NCBI GenBank assembly: GCA_900554495.1
Contig: USHR01000002.1
Coordinates: forward strand, 1-29,783
Length of the DNA stretch: 29,783 nucleotides
Direction of reading: 5' to 3'
DNA from: an uncultured Collinsella sp.
Lineage (GTDB): Bacteria; Actinomycetota; Coriobacteriia; Coriobacteriales; Coriobacteriaceae
The notes beneath the pieces were generated by a model. It was not told the DNA's origin. It saw nothing but the letters and a program-made list of their open reading frames with translations, and ran no database searches. Each line of letters begins with the position of its first letter. Within the stretch, counting starts at the first letter, position 1. Positions 15,901 to 22,261 of this stretch are shown here, one piece after another. The translations under genes and the position numbers were made by a program.

Positions 15901-16450
15901 CCGCAAGGTCGATCGTAGTGTTTTGCTCGATAGTGATTGACTCACTTGAACTAATGTCAGCCGCAAGACGTAGTTTATCGGGTTTAGTCGGGGCGTTAAG
16001 GTACTTTGTCAGGTCTCCGTCACTCGTCAGCAGCGTGTACCCATCTTTATCTTTTTGAAGTCCCGGAACCTCACCTTCATTTGCAACAGTAGCGACCTTA
16101 TAGACAGACTGTCCATCATCCGCGGGCTGCGCAGCGCTCTCGGCTTCCGTGTCATCAGGCAACGGGGCCGTCTCGAGAGCGTCGTCGCCAGTCTCGTCGC
16201 CCTCGGTCTCGTCACTATTCTGGTTTTCGGTATCCCCGTTGTTGGTGTTGTCTACATCAGTAGACTCACTTGAGGAACCACCCGCCGTCACAGTTTCTTC
16301 GGTCTGACCATCGTTGGCAATAGCCTGCGAGATCGGAGGCATGACGAGCGACAGTACCAGGCTCAAGACGGAGGCTCCGCACAAAACGCCTGCCAGTACG
16401 CGACGCGTCGCTTTATTACTCTGCTTAGAATTGTCTGAATTCGCTTTCAT
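12968..16450 (-). CDS. Large beta-helix surface protein, LPLSG-anchored
   Basis: 1160 residues; ATG 16450 follows AGGAG by 6 bases. An extended signal peptide (1-45, ending SQAIA-ND) is followed by an acidic, Thr/Ser-rich low-complexity stretch to about 120. Residues about 165-735 are Gly/Asn-rich repeats of the kind GGGIYAESAKLNLSGGIISG, typical of a right-handed parallel beta-helix as in pectate-lyase-like and adhesin passenger folds. Two FctA/Spy0128-like isopeptide pilin domains follow: about 763-907, beginning LKATKELDGRTLEDGEFEF, and about 962-1118, beginning MATKVVEGGEMKEFTL. The sorting signal is LPLSG (1119-1123) with a membrane helix and basic tail. It is first in the pilus operon and so a likely tip adhesin or ligand-binding protein. 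GC content is clearly lower than in the next gene (33 of 60 in 15061-15120), which hints at a different origin. Confidence 0.88.
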   Translation of the reverse strand: MKANSDNSKQSNKATRRVLAGVLCGASVLSLVLSLVMPPISQAIANDGQTEETVTAGGSSSESTDVDNTNNGDTENQNSDETEGDETGDDALETAPLPDDTEAESAAQPADDGQSVYKVATVANEGEVPGLQKDKDGYTLLTSDGDLTKYLNAPTKPDKLRLAADISSSESITIEQNTTIDLAGHKLYYRDPKNETDTFIKVTSGALTIEDSGKSLVETTTTVNDKNPGQFAEMKWTSDNNGTTPQSLTYYETTSTPNTAGLGTTETTKQHTVSGFGAIVAASESGSVKRVISVADGGTLNLNGGMITTPRDLAGDGHIILAVGNSNETQVNINGGFITGANLNQQRGGWGGGLCVVGAEVTVNMTGGVIAANKAASGGGIYAESAKLNLSGGIISGNATYSDSDGLGGGILVSGGSVTVSGGYITNNKYAKYCGNDGQGDHGGGGLAANNGTHVIISGGQITGNYSEEAGGGVYVTNLKQQGKAWLNITGGNIASNVSYRSEGAGIRVGERVDAMISGASKDSPVYITNNHCMSRFDWGGGGVFVQGDSDNDASNAGRLFVYSSYIGSNTAGGYGGGVAVCPTGKTLVTNTKGTAIFGNTDAGGADNYDSENNNGNPHLSGGGHQKDEDQYAYNYVDKNGDHVFRDSGHADFFLAAKGHMTPVAVVSGKMLGDIDARYSGSIELTDRITIPANGVAQVKNSIGLSSGVSATDKTATEAVQKNATTFITGNYSWDHGGGIMSNGDLYLGQLADTYVYPSLKLKATKELDGRTLEDGEFEFTVYRKDSDTAKAPSWDNNGNFSHVGCEFVKSAKNTAGNIAFDLSEKLSELLSKQFKASGTGETTYYDITYYLVENAGDELGVKYDHAVYEIKVKVKCTPTVLMSVPIQGNANETKNLNVYNYTIDNVSVTKNPGGSASSPRTASADANGYYSIVDSSSATSTNKATFTNTYDPEVSWTPMATKVVEGGEMKEFTLQLAKDSKFDNIIGTAVTSAGKDTEQTLSFKDTTDNNKKVELKYSLSDIRNNPGDPGGPFKTFTYYVREKTDGSQFSHYTYDQSVYKFTVVPTYDTEKGEIKCAVTYRKGTVNPKGEWTADANTAEETFTDTSTPTFTNTYSTSLPLSGMSGVTLTYLAGAAVLCAAAAWMHIRRKANAKGGKRRE

Positions 16451-16504
16451 CGATGTCTCCTCCCCAAGAGACCGCGATCTTGCTCTTTCACTATCAAACG
16501 TATC

Positions 16505-16525
16505 TGCGCAATCTGTAATTGCGCA
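16505..16525. promoter_or_regulatory. Perfect palindrome in the pilus leader
   Basis: TGCGCAAT (16505-16512) and ATTGCGCA (16518-16525) are separated by CTGTA. It lies just downstream of the likely pilus promoter and 55 bases before the adhesin start, suiting either a repressor dimer or an RNA hairpin. Confidence 0.55.
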
Positions 16526-16539
16526 CGCTTATAGTTCAT

Positions 16540-16569
16540 AATATAACGATTGTTTGAACATCTAAGCAA
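16540..16569 (-). promoter_or_regulatory. Candidate pilus operon promoter
   Basis: TTGCTT (16564-16569) and TATATT (16540-16545) are 18 bases apart on the minus strand. The -10 lies inside GTTCA...TGAAC. A second, weaker candidate further upstream is TTGTGC (16707-16712) with TATTAA (16686-16691), 15 bases apart. Confidence 0.45.
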
Positions 16570-16737
16570 AAATACCGATAGTTTTGTAGCGAATTCTCAA
16601 TTCTCTTGACATTTGCTCGGATTTACCTTCGTTTATTCGCTATGAAATATCTATTTCTACTGGTAATTAAGCTAGTTATCATTTTTTAATAGCATTTTAT
16701 TTATTTGCACAACATTTTGCTCAAGAGCATGCGTCCT

Positions 16738-16767
16738 GTGAACGGTCGAAAATCGACCGTGAACGGT
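16738..16767. promoter_or_regulatory. 21-bp-spaced direct repeat in the pilus control region
   Basis: GTGAACGGT occurs at 16738-16746 and 16759-16767, exactly two helical turns apart. A CGGTCGA/TCGACCG dyad (16743-16759) sits between them. This spacing is typical of tandem activator binding upstream of a promoter. The whole 16451-16953 gap is AT-rich and otherwise holds no convincing gene. Confidence 0.45.
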
Positions 16768-16953
16768 AGATCATTAACCGGGAGAAATAGACTACCAAAT
16801 TGATGGGAATATCTTTAATTCATCGGTGGTTAGAAGCATGATGTTCAGACAACGTTATTTGAATTTTCGCGCAGATTTTCGGTATCAATTCGCCCAAATC
16901 GCCTGAGGCCACCGCAAAGACGCCTATCCCCCTTGCGGAGTTCTCCCCCTGCG

Positions 16954-17775
16954 CTACAGCAGATGTTCCTCGATAAAGATCGCGATGCCGTCTTTGTCGT
17001 TGCTCGCGGTTACAAAGTCGGCGGCGGCACGGGTGGCGTCGCTGCCGTTTGCCATGGCCACGCCCACGCCGGCGTCGGCCACCATGCAGGTGTCGTTGTC
17101 CGCATCGCCAAACACGCAGATGTCCTGGAGCTCCATGTCGTTGAGCTCCGCCACGCGCACAAGGCCGCGCGTCTTGGACACGCGCGGATCCATGAACTCG
17201 TAGAGCCGCTGCGTGGTTTGCAGAGCCGCCGCCTTAACAGTGTTATCGGCAAACGTCGACGCCCGCTCAATCACCCGCGGCATTACCTCGGGCGCCATGG
17301 TAAACATCACCTTGGGCTGCGGCTCGCGCAAGAACTCGGCAAAATCGACCACCTGGTAGGGCACGCCGTCGACGCGCGACAGGTGCTCGACGCACGCGTT
17401 GCTCTCGGGCACGTAGAACACGCCGTCTCGGGGGCAGACGGGCGTTGCAGGAAGGTCCGCCATGTGCTTGCAGATGCGCGCGATGGTCTCGCCCGGCAGC
17501 GGATAGCTCAGCTCGTTGATGTCGTGCGCGCGGTCGATGACCTCGGCACCACCGCAGCCCACCATCACGTCCACCAGGCCTTCGATGCCCCAGAGCTCGT
17601 ACATGGCCTCGGTCGCGTGGGCGTCGCGCCCGGTGCACAGGCCAAAGAGCACGCCGCGCTCGCGCAGGGCGCGGATCGCCGCCACGGTGCGCGGGGACAC
17701 CGTGTGCTGGCTCGTGAGCAGCGTGCCGTCGATATCGCAGAATACGGCTTTGATGTGGCTAAAGGTGGTGTCCAT
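16954..17775 (-). CDS. Cof-type HAD-superfamily phosphatase
   Basis: 273 residues, normal for the Cof/YbiV group of HAD hydrolases (subfamily IIB), cytosolic Mg2+-dependent phosphatases acting on small sugar or cofactor phosphates. Motif I is DIDGTLL with D14 and D16; motif II is the threonine of GLCTGRD; the lysine of SKTRGL serves motif III; and motif IV is GDADND (223-228). The cap domain lies between. The start at 17775 has AGAAAGG upstream. It stands alone, with the pilus control region downstream and the family B/A repeats upstream. The substrate cannot be inferred. Confidence 0.9.
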   Translation of the reverse strand: MDTTFSHIKAVFCDIDGTLLTSQHTVSPRTVAAIRALRERGVLFGLCTGRDAHATEAMYELWGIEGLVDVMVGCGGAEVIDRAHDINELSYPLPGETIARICKHMADLPATPVCPRDGVFYVPESNACVEHLSRVDGVPYQVVDFAEFLREPQPKVMFTMAPEVMPRVIERASTFADNTVKAAALQTTQRLYEFMDPRVSKTRGLVRVAELNDMELQDICVFGDADNDTCMVADAGVGVAMANGSDATRAAADFVTASNDKDGIAIFIEEHLL

Positions 17776-17860
17776 GGGGGCCTTTCTGGGTTGTGCGACG
17801 GTGTGGGGTGTATTCGTGAACGGCGTACATGGTATACCAAAGCGCAGGCGCGGCCCGTCA

Positions 17861-17902
17861 AAGCAAAAACCACCATAAAGGTGCCTGGCCCCTTTGTGGT
17901 GG
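17861..17902 (-). terminator. Family B hairpin, copy 2, T-tailed terminator
   Basis: CCACCATAAAG (17870-17880) and CTTTGTGGTGG (17892-17902) pair with one wobble. Minus-strand reading gives the hairpin followed by TTTTTGCTTT, a good intrinsic terminator for the MFS gene. The 42-base unit is almost identical to the one at 19441-19482. Confidence 0.8.
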
Positions 17903-17934
17903 CCGGACTCGCAGGGTGGCCTGGCCCGAGGCGC

Positions 17935-17999
17935 AAACCATCACAACATTCGACGTTTTTCGACAAAATCGCGATTTTCATCGAATGTTGTGATGGTTT
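17935..17999 (-). repeat. Family A palindromic repeat, copy 2
   Basis: A full 65-bp copy: arms AAACCATCACAACATTCG... and the complementary ...TGTTGTGATGGTTT. Its loop holds its own palindrome, AAAATCGCGATTTT. It is oriented like copy 1 (minus) and ends directly at the stop codon of the MFS gene. Confidence 0.9.
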
Positions 18000-19280
18000 T
18001 TACTGCCTTGCGGCACGATCCAAATGCCGGCGGCCAAACAGCAGCAACGCCGCGGGAACTGCCGTCACGACCGCGCCCGCTCCGATGAGCGTCTGTTGCA
18101 CGCCAAATGTCGCCGCCAGCCACGGGGCAATCGCCAGCGGCGCCACGCCGGCAAACATATTGCCAAAGCCCATGACCGAGTTGACGCGACCGAGCCGCTC
18201 GAGCGGCGCCGTCGTTTGCACGATCGTGTTGTGGAGCGGGTTGACGATGCCCCAAGCTATGCCCAGGGCAATCTGGCCGACGAGGGCCACGCCCACGTAC
18301 GGTGTCCCCACATAGAGCAAACTTCCCAGGCCCACGGACATAAGCGCCACAAGCAGCGTTTTAAGGTTGACCAGGTGCGGCGGCAAGCGGAGCGCGACCA
18401 CGGCGCCCAGCACCGCGCCCACACCGCTGGCCGACGAGAGCCAGCCCATCCACTCGACACCGACATGCAGAATATCACGGTAGAAGAACGACTCCAGCGG
18501 ATCGAAGGCACCGTAGCCAAAGTTCGAGAGGAAGATGATGCAGAAAAGTAGCGCGAGAACGTTGTTGGTAAAGACTGTCTTGATGCTGGTCGCGAAGGTT
18601 GCGCGGGTGGTCGTGCTGGGGTTGGAGCTTTGTCCCGCACGCTCCCCTTCCTCTGCCAAATCGGCATCCGCATGCCCGGCGACATGGCTGGTCTGCGGTC
18701 TAAAGCCCCAACCGGCGACGAGCGCCAGCACTGTAAAGAGCATCATGAGCACAAACACCGCGCGCGACGACGCGGCCGCCGCGACAAAGCCGCCCAGCGT
18801 GGGGCCAACGATGATACTCACGTTTGAAAACATGGCGATGGCGGAGTTGATGTCTTTGAGCTCGACGGGGTCGTCGGTGAGGTAGGCCGGATAGGATGTG
18901 GCGATGGGCTGGGCGAACCCCATCACAAAGCCCAGGAGCACCGCGCCGGCAAGAACTGTTTCGGTAGCGCTGCCAAAGACGATGATCGCCGCGCCGGTCG
19001 CCAGCGTGCTGATGACGCTCAGCAAGAAATGGCGGCGTGGGCCCAAAGCGTCAAGCGCCGCGCCACCCGCAAAGGACCCCAGAATCACGAAGACGTTCAT
19101 AAAGAGGACTGCCAGCGATGTCGCGACGACCGAAGCGTCGTCCGCATAGGTGAGCGTTCCGATGACGCCGATAAAGTAGCTGGTCTGAAAACCGGTGTAG
19201 ATGAGAAAGCGCATCGCCACCAGGCGCTTGGCCTGCACGGACAGCGAAGGTTGAGGCTTTGAGAAAAGAGGGGCGAGCAT
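18000..19280 (-). CDS. MFS transporter, probable efflux type
   Basis: 426 residues from ATG 19280, chosen for AAGGAG 5 bases upstream; an earlier in-frame ATG at 19319 lacks one. About 12 hydrophobic segments can be followed, starting with LIYTGFQTSYFIGVIGTLTYA. The loop-2/3 region reads GGAALDALGPRRHFLLSV, matching the MFS motif-A pattern (D-x-x-G-x-R). A hydrophilic loop of about 40 residues (near 220-255) separates the two six-helix halves. The family moves small molecules against proton gradients; the substrate is unknown. It is a single-gene unit with its own promoter and large dyad upstream. It is bracketed by nearly identical family B repeats at 17861 and 19441. Confidence 0.88.
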   Translation of the reverse strand: MLAPLFSKPQPSLSVQAKRLVAMRFLIYTGFQTSYFIGVIGTLTYADDASVVATSLAVLFMNVFVILGSFAGGAALDALGPRRHFLLSVISTLATGAAIIVFGSATETVLAGAVLLGFVMGFAQPIATSYPAYLTDDPVELKDINSAIAMFSNVSIIVGPTLGGFVAAAASSRAVFVLMMLFTVLALVAGWGFRPQTSHVAGHADADLAEEGERAGQSSNPSTTTRATFATSIKTVFTNNVLALLFCIIFLSNFGYGAFDPLESFFYRDILHVGVEWMGWLSSASGVGAVLGAVVALRLPPHLVNLKTLLVALMSVGLGSLLYVGTPYVGVALVGQIALGIAWGIVNPLHNTIVQTTAPLERLGRVNSVMGFGNMFAGVAPLAIAPWLAATFGVQQTLIGAGAVVTAVPAALLLFGRRHLDRAARQ

Positions 19281-19291
19281 GGAGACTCCTT

Positions 19292-19368
19292 GTTTCATAC
19301 AAATGCGGACGGCGGGCATTCGCCACCGTCTGTCAAATCAATCTATCCGCATGAAACAGACGCATCAA
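19292..19368 (-). promoter_or_regulatory. MFS promoter with inverted-repeat operator
   Basis: TTGATG (19363-19368) and TAGATT (19340-19345) are 17 bases apart on the minus strand. A half-site GTTTCATGCGGA (minus strand, 19346-19357) fills the spacer. Its mirror GTTTCAT...ATGCGGA (19292-19309, plus strand) lies near the ribosome binding site, interrupted by a few bases. The arrangement suits a repressor bridging two sites. Confidence 0.55.
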
Positions 19369-19404
19369 GCCCCTTCTCTCCGTTTTTCGCCCGTCATGAA
19401 CTAC

Positions 19405-19441
19405 TTGGTAGATTGTAAGGCAGGTCTCACACATCTACCAA
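19405..19441. repeat. Inverted repeat upstream of the MFS gene
   Basis: TTGGTAGAT (19405-19413) and ATCTACCAA (19433-19441) are perfect 9-bp arms with a 19-base gap. It adjoins the family B terminator at 19441. Confidence 0.55.
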
Positions 19442-19482
19442 AGCAAAAACCACCACAAAGGTGCCTAGCCCCTTTGTGGTGG
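19441..19482 (-). terminator. Family B hairpin, copy 3, T-tailed terminator
   Basis: CCACCACAAAG (19450-19460) and CTTTGTGGTGG (19472-19482) are perfect arms. On the minus strand TTTTTGCTTTGG follows. It probably ends the moaA-moaCB transcript. Confidence 0.8.
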
Positions 19483-19507
19483 AAATGGCGTTTGCCCAGC
19501 TAAAACC

Positions 19508-19536
19508 TGCCAAAATAAACCTGTCCCTTTTTGGCA
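19508..19536. repeat. TGCCAAAA/TTTTGGCA hairpin
   Basis: TGCCAAAA (19508-19515) and TTTTGGCA (19529-19536) are perfect arms around a 13-base loop. It is one of a run of four hairpins between moaCB and the MFS gene (19281-19661). Confidence 0.55.
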
Positions 19537-19555
19537 TGTTATGGCAACGCAGCGA

Positions 19556-19655
19556 GCCGGTTCCAAGTGCCCCAGGTCGCCCCGAAAGAGGAGCGACGCG
19601 TACTTTGGTACGCGAGCGACGGCTTGAGGGGCGAGATGGGGTGCTTGGGGCCGGC
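19556..19655 (+). repeat. 100-base two-tier hairpin element
   Basis: The outer arms 19556-19583 and 19628-19655 pair at 26 of 28 positions, four of them G-T on the plus strand. An inner perfect CGCGTAC-TTTG-GTACGCG stem lies at 19597-19614. It begins 6 bases beyond the moaCB stop. It has no T-tail and no open frame, and could be a structured RNA or a repeat element. Confidence 0.7.
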
Positions 19656-19661
19656 GCAGCG

Positions 19662-20969
19662 TCAAGCCTGAAGGTGATCTTGGATAAGATCACAGATGGC
19701 TCGGGCGTCGTTGATGTTGATGGCTCGGGTCGCAAAGCCGGCGTCGAAGGCCTGACGCGCCAGGGCCTCGTTGCAGGCAAGGGCCAGCGTGTGACCGTCG
19801 ACCAGGTCGAGCGAGCTCTTGCCGCGCAGACGGTCGACACCGGAGCGCGCGACCACGATGTTGTCGAAGCCCTCGGTCTTGTAGCCCTCGATGATCACCA
19901 CGTCGACATCGTTGTAGCGCGACAACAGCTCGCGCGCGGGCATCTCGTCCTCCTCGCGCGTGTCGGCGTACTCCGCCCAGCGCGTGGCGCAGATGAGGCC
20001 CACGTGCTTGGATCCGGCTTGGTGATGGCGCCACGTATCCTTAGCGGGCACGTCGATATCAAAGCCGTGGTGCCCGTGATGCTTGAGCGAGCCCACGCGC
20101 AGGCCGCGGCGGGTGAGCTCGGCGATAACCTTCTCGACGAGCGTGGTCTTGCCCGAGTTTTGGTAGCCGATAAACGCGATCGCGGGGACGGCCGGTGTCG
20201 GAGCTGCGGGCGCGACGGCGACGGGCGCGCTCGCGGGCGCGGCACCGTCTGCGGCGGCAGCCTCAACAGCAGCGGCCTGACGTTCGGCGCGGTCCCACAC
20301 GCCCGAGCGGCCGCCCTCCTTGTGCAACAGGCGCACGTCGACGATTTCCATGCCGCGATCGACTGCCTTGCACATGTCATAGATCGTTAGGCACGCGGCA
20401 CTCGCTCCGGTCAACGCCTCCATCTCGATACCCGTCTTGCCCGTCACGCCCGCCGTAACCAGCACGTGAAAGCCAACCTGCCCGTCCGCGCGCGCCGGCG
20501 CCCAGCCCTCGGGCACGTCCTCGGCCGGCGTCCCCGCCGGAGCGATGGGCGCAATATCGCACTTGCTCTTGGTAATGAGCAGCGGATGGCACATGGGGAT
20601 GATGTCGCTCGTGCGCTTGATGGCCATAATGCCCGCCACGCGCGCGCAGGCAAGCACGTCGCCCTTTTTGGCGCGGTCCTGCAGCACCATGGCCTGCGTC
20701 TCGGGGTGCATGAGGATGGTGCCCTCGGCGATGGCAATGCGATGGGTCTCGGCCTTGTCGGACACGTCGACCATGCGAACCTCGCCCTTGGCGTCCACGT
20801 GCGTCAGCTCGTCGCGACGGGCGTCACGGGCGGGCTCGGCGACAGCGCTGGCAGTCGGCTGCACGGACGCGTCGGCGCTGCCAGCATTCGCCGCAGCCGT
20901 GGCTTTGTGGGCAGACATCGCGGCCCTGCGAGCGGCCTTGGTGGCATCGGCGTACCTGCTCTTGGCCAT
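19662..20969 (-). CDS. MoaC-MobB fusion, molybdenum cofactor synthesis
   Basis: 435 residues from ATG 20969, chosen for GGAGG 8 bases upstream. Residues 1-53 are an Ala-rich extension. Residues about 54-225 are MoaC, which converts the MoaA product to cyclic pyranopterin monophosphate: DVSDKAETHR, RVAGIMAIKRTSDIIPMCHP and GKTGIEMEALTGASAACLT are all present. An Ala/Pro linker (about 230-262) leads to MobB (263-435), a GTP-binding partner of guanine dinucleotide cofactor synthesis. MobB carries P-loop GYQNSGKTT (268-276) and the conserved KHHGHHGFDID and DTWRHHQAGS stretches. The two enzymes are normally separate proteins acting at distant steps. The gene follows moaA by 4 bases, so they form an operon. 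Confidence 0.95.
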   Translation of the reverse strand: MAKSRYADATKAARRAAMSAHKATAAANAGSADASVQPTASAVAEPARDARRDELTHVDAKGEVRMVDVSDKAETHRIAIAEGTILMHPETQAMVLQDRAKKGDVLACARVAGIMAIKRTSDIIPMCHPLLITKSKCDIAPIAPAGTPAEDVPEGWAPARADGQVGFHVLVTAGVTGKTGIEMEALTGASAACLTIYDMCKAVDRGMEIVDVRLLHKEGGRSGVWDRAERQAAAVEAAAADGAAPASAPVAVAPAAPTPAVPAIAFIGYQNSGKTTLVEKVIAELTRRGLRVGSLKHHGHHGFDIDVPAKDTWRHHQAGSKHVGLICATRWAEYADTREEDEMPARELLSRYNDVDVVIIEGYKTEGFDNIVVARSGVDRLRGKSSLDLVDGHTLALACNEALARQAFDAGFATRAININDARAICDLIQDHLQA

Positions 20970-20973
20970 ATGA

Positions 20974-22029
20974 TCATCCTCCGATTTGGGACATAAATCG
21001 TTGCGTGCCCTCAATTATCGCGTGTTCCTGCGGTTTGTGGGCCACGGCATCGCGCCAAATCGAAAGTACCTGCATATCATCACCACGGCGCAGCGCCTCA
21101 CGCACCGAATACTCGGCATCGCTGAACAGGCACGGACGCACGTTGCCATCGGCCGTCAGGCGCAGACGGTTGCAGTTCGCGCAAAAATGATTGGACATGG
21201 CGCTGATAAAGCCGACCGTTCCCGCCGCGCCCGGAAAGTGCCAATAGCGCGCAGGGCCCGCGCCGGCAGGAGCGTCGTTGATGTCGAGCGGCTCGAGCTC
21301 GCCCAGTCCCGTCGCGGCGGCCCCGGCATTGATGCGCGCCCGCAGCTCGTCACTCGGCACGGTGTCGCTCGCGTCCCACAGCTCGGGATTGAGCGCGGGC
21401 GCGTGAGGGTCTACGGCACAATGCGAGCTTGTGTGCTCGTCGCCGATGGGCATGTATTCGATAAATCGCAGGTGGATGGGGCGGTCGACGGTCAAGCGCG
21501 CGAGGGCCGCCACGTCTTGGTTGAGCCGGCGCACTACAACGCAGTTGACCTTAACGGGCTCAAAGCCCCAAGCCAGCGCCGCGTCGATGCCGGCCATGGT
21601 CTGCTCGAGCCGACCCAGACGCGTGATCTTTCCAAAGAGCGTAGGGTCGAGCGTATCGAGCGAAATGTTAACGCGGTTAAGCCCCGCGTCTTTGAGCTGC
21701 GGCGCCAGCTTGGGCAGCAGGGCACCGTTGGTGGTGAGCGAGATGTCCTCGATCTGCGGAATCGCGCGGATGTCGCGAATGAGCGGAATAATACGGCGGC
21801 TGACCAGCGGCTCGCCACCCGTCAGGCGCACGCGGCGAATGCCCTCCCCCGCCACCAAGCGCACAAAGCGGGCGATTTCCTCGGCGCTGAGCAGCTCGTC
21901 GTGCACGCGGGGCGCGACGCCATCGGTCGGCATGCAATAAATGCAGCGGAAATTGCACTTGTCGGTAACGGCAATACGCAGGTAGTTGATATCGCGGCCA
22001 AAGCCGTCATGTTGCACGTGCCCGTCCAC
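20974..22029 (-). CDS. moaA: GTP 3',8-cyclase (radical SAM)
   Basis: 351 residues from GTG 22029 with GGAGG 5 bases upstream. MoaA uses S-adenosylmethionine and two 4Fe-4S clusters to cyclise GTP in the first step of molybdopterin synthesis. The SAM cluster cysteines are C25, C29 and C32 in DKCNFRCIYC. The substrate-side cluster uses C283, C286 and C300 in FCANCNRLR...VRPC. LTGGEPL and the C-terminal double glycine (MSQIGG), which enters the active site in MoaA, are present. It is first in a two-gene operon with moaC-mobB. A 40-base leader makes a Moco riboswitch unlikely. Confidence 0.97.
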   Translation of the reverse strand: MDGHVQHDGFGRDINYLRIAVTDKCNFRCIYCMPTDGVAPRVHDELLSAEEIARFVRLVAGEGIRRVRLTGGEPLVSRRIIPLIRDIRAIPQIEDISLTTNGALLPKLAPQLKDAGLNRVNISLDTLDPTLFGKITRLGRLEQTMAGIDAALAWGFEPVKVNCVVVRRLNQDVAALARLTVDRPIHLRFIEYMPIGDEHTSSHCAVDPHAPALNPELWDASDTVPSDELRARINAGAAATGLGELEPLDINDAPAGAGPARYWHFPGAAGTVGFISAMSNHFCANCNRLRLTADGNVRPCLFSDAEYSVREALRRGDDMQVLSIWRDAVAHKPQEHAIIEGTQRFMSQIGG

Positions 22030-22069
22030 GCAGCCCTCCTCTCGCGCGGCGATTTATTCTTCGGGAAAC

Positions 22070-22075
22070 ATAATA
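22070..22075 (-). promoter_or_regulatory. Candidate moaA -10 element
   Basis: TATTAT lies about 40 bases upstream of the moaA GTG on the minus strand. The -35 candidate TGTCGG at 18-base spacing is weak. Confidence 0.4.
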
Positions 22076-22159
22076 CCCCACGAGAAAATCATGCCGACAC
22101 CCGTACGACAGGACAGGTCACTTCGAGCAAAACGGACTTCCAAGCCCATCCTCAGCACA

Positions 22160-22222
22160 GACCATCACAACATTCGATGCTTTTCCCGTTTTTGGCAAAA
22201 AACGTCGAATGTTGTGATGGTC
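22160..22222 (+). repeat. Family A palindromic repeat, copy 3
   Basis: 63 bp: GACCATCACAACATTCGATG (22160-22179) and CGTCGAATGTTGTGATGGTC (22203-22222), with one T-G pair. The outermost pairs are G-C where copies 2 and 4 have A-T, a compensated change. It is oriented opposite to copies 1 and 2. It lies 40 bases past the nuclease-like gene and before the moaA leader. Confidence 0.9.
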
Positions 22223-22261
22223 CGCCTGCCCACGGCACCTCGCGGAAGGACCAAAGCGCCC

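Noticed and set aside
16838..16906. 22-codon plus-strand frame in the pilus control region with GGTGG upstream
   Set aside because: Divergent from the operon, so not a leader peptide; too short to judge and no promoter seen.
16451..16953. Phase-variable invertible promoter for the pilus operon
   Set aside because: No inverted repeats of about 12 bases or more flank the promoter, and no recombinase gene is nearby.
16933..18315. 460-codon plus-strand open frame
   Set aside because: Crosses the HAD gene, two repeats and the MFS gene antisense; translation includes repeat sequence, so it is not a gene.
22030..22160. Molybdenum cofactor riboswitch upstream of moaA
   Set aside because: The likely leader is only about 40 bases and no extended helix set is visible.
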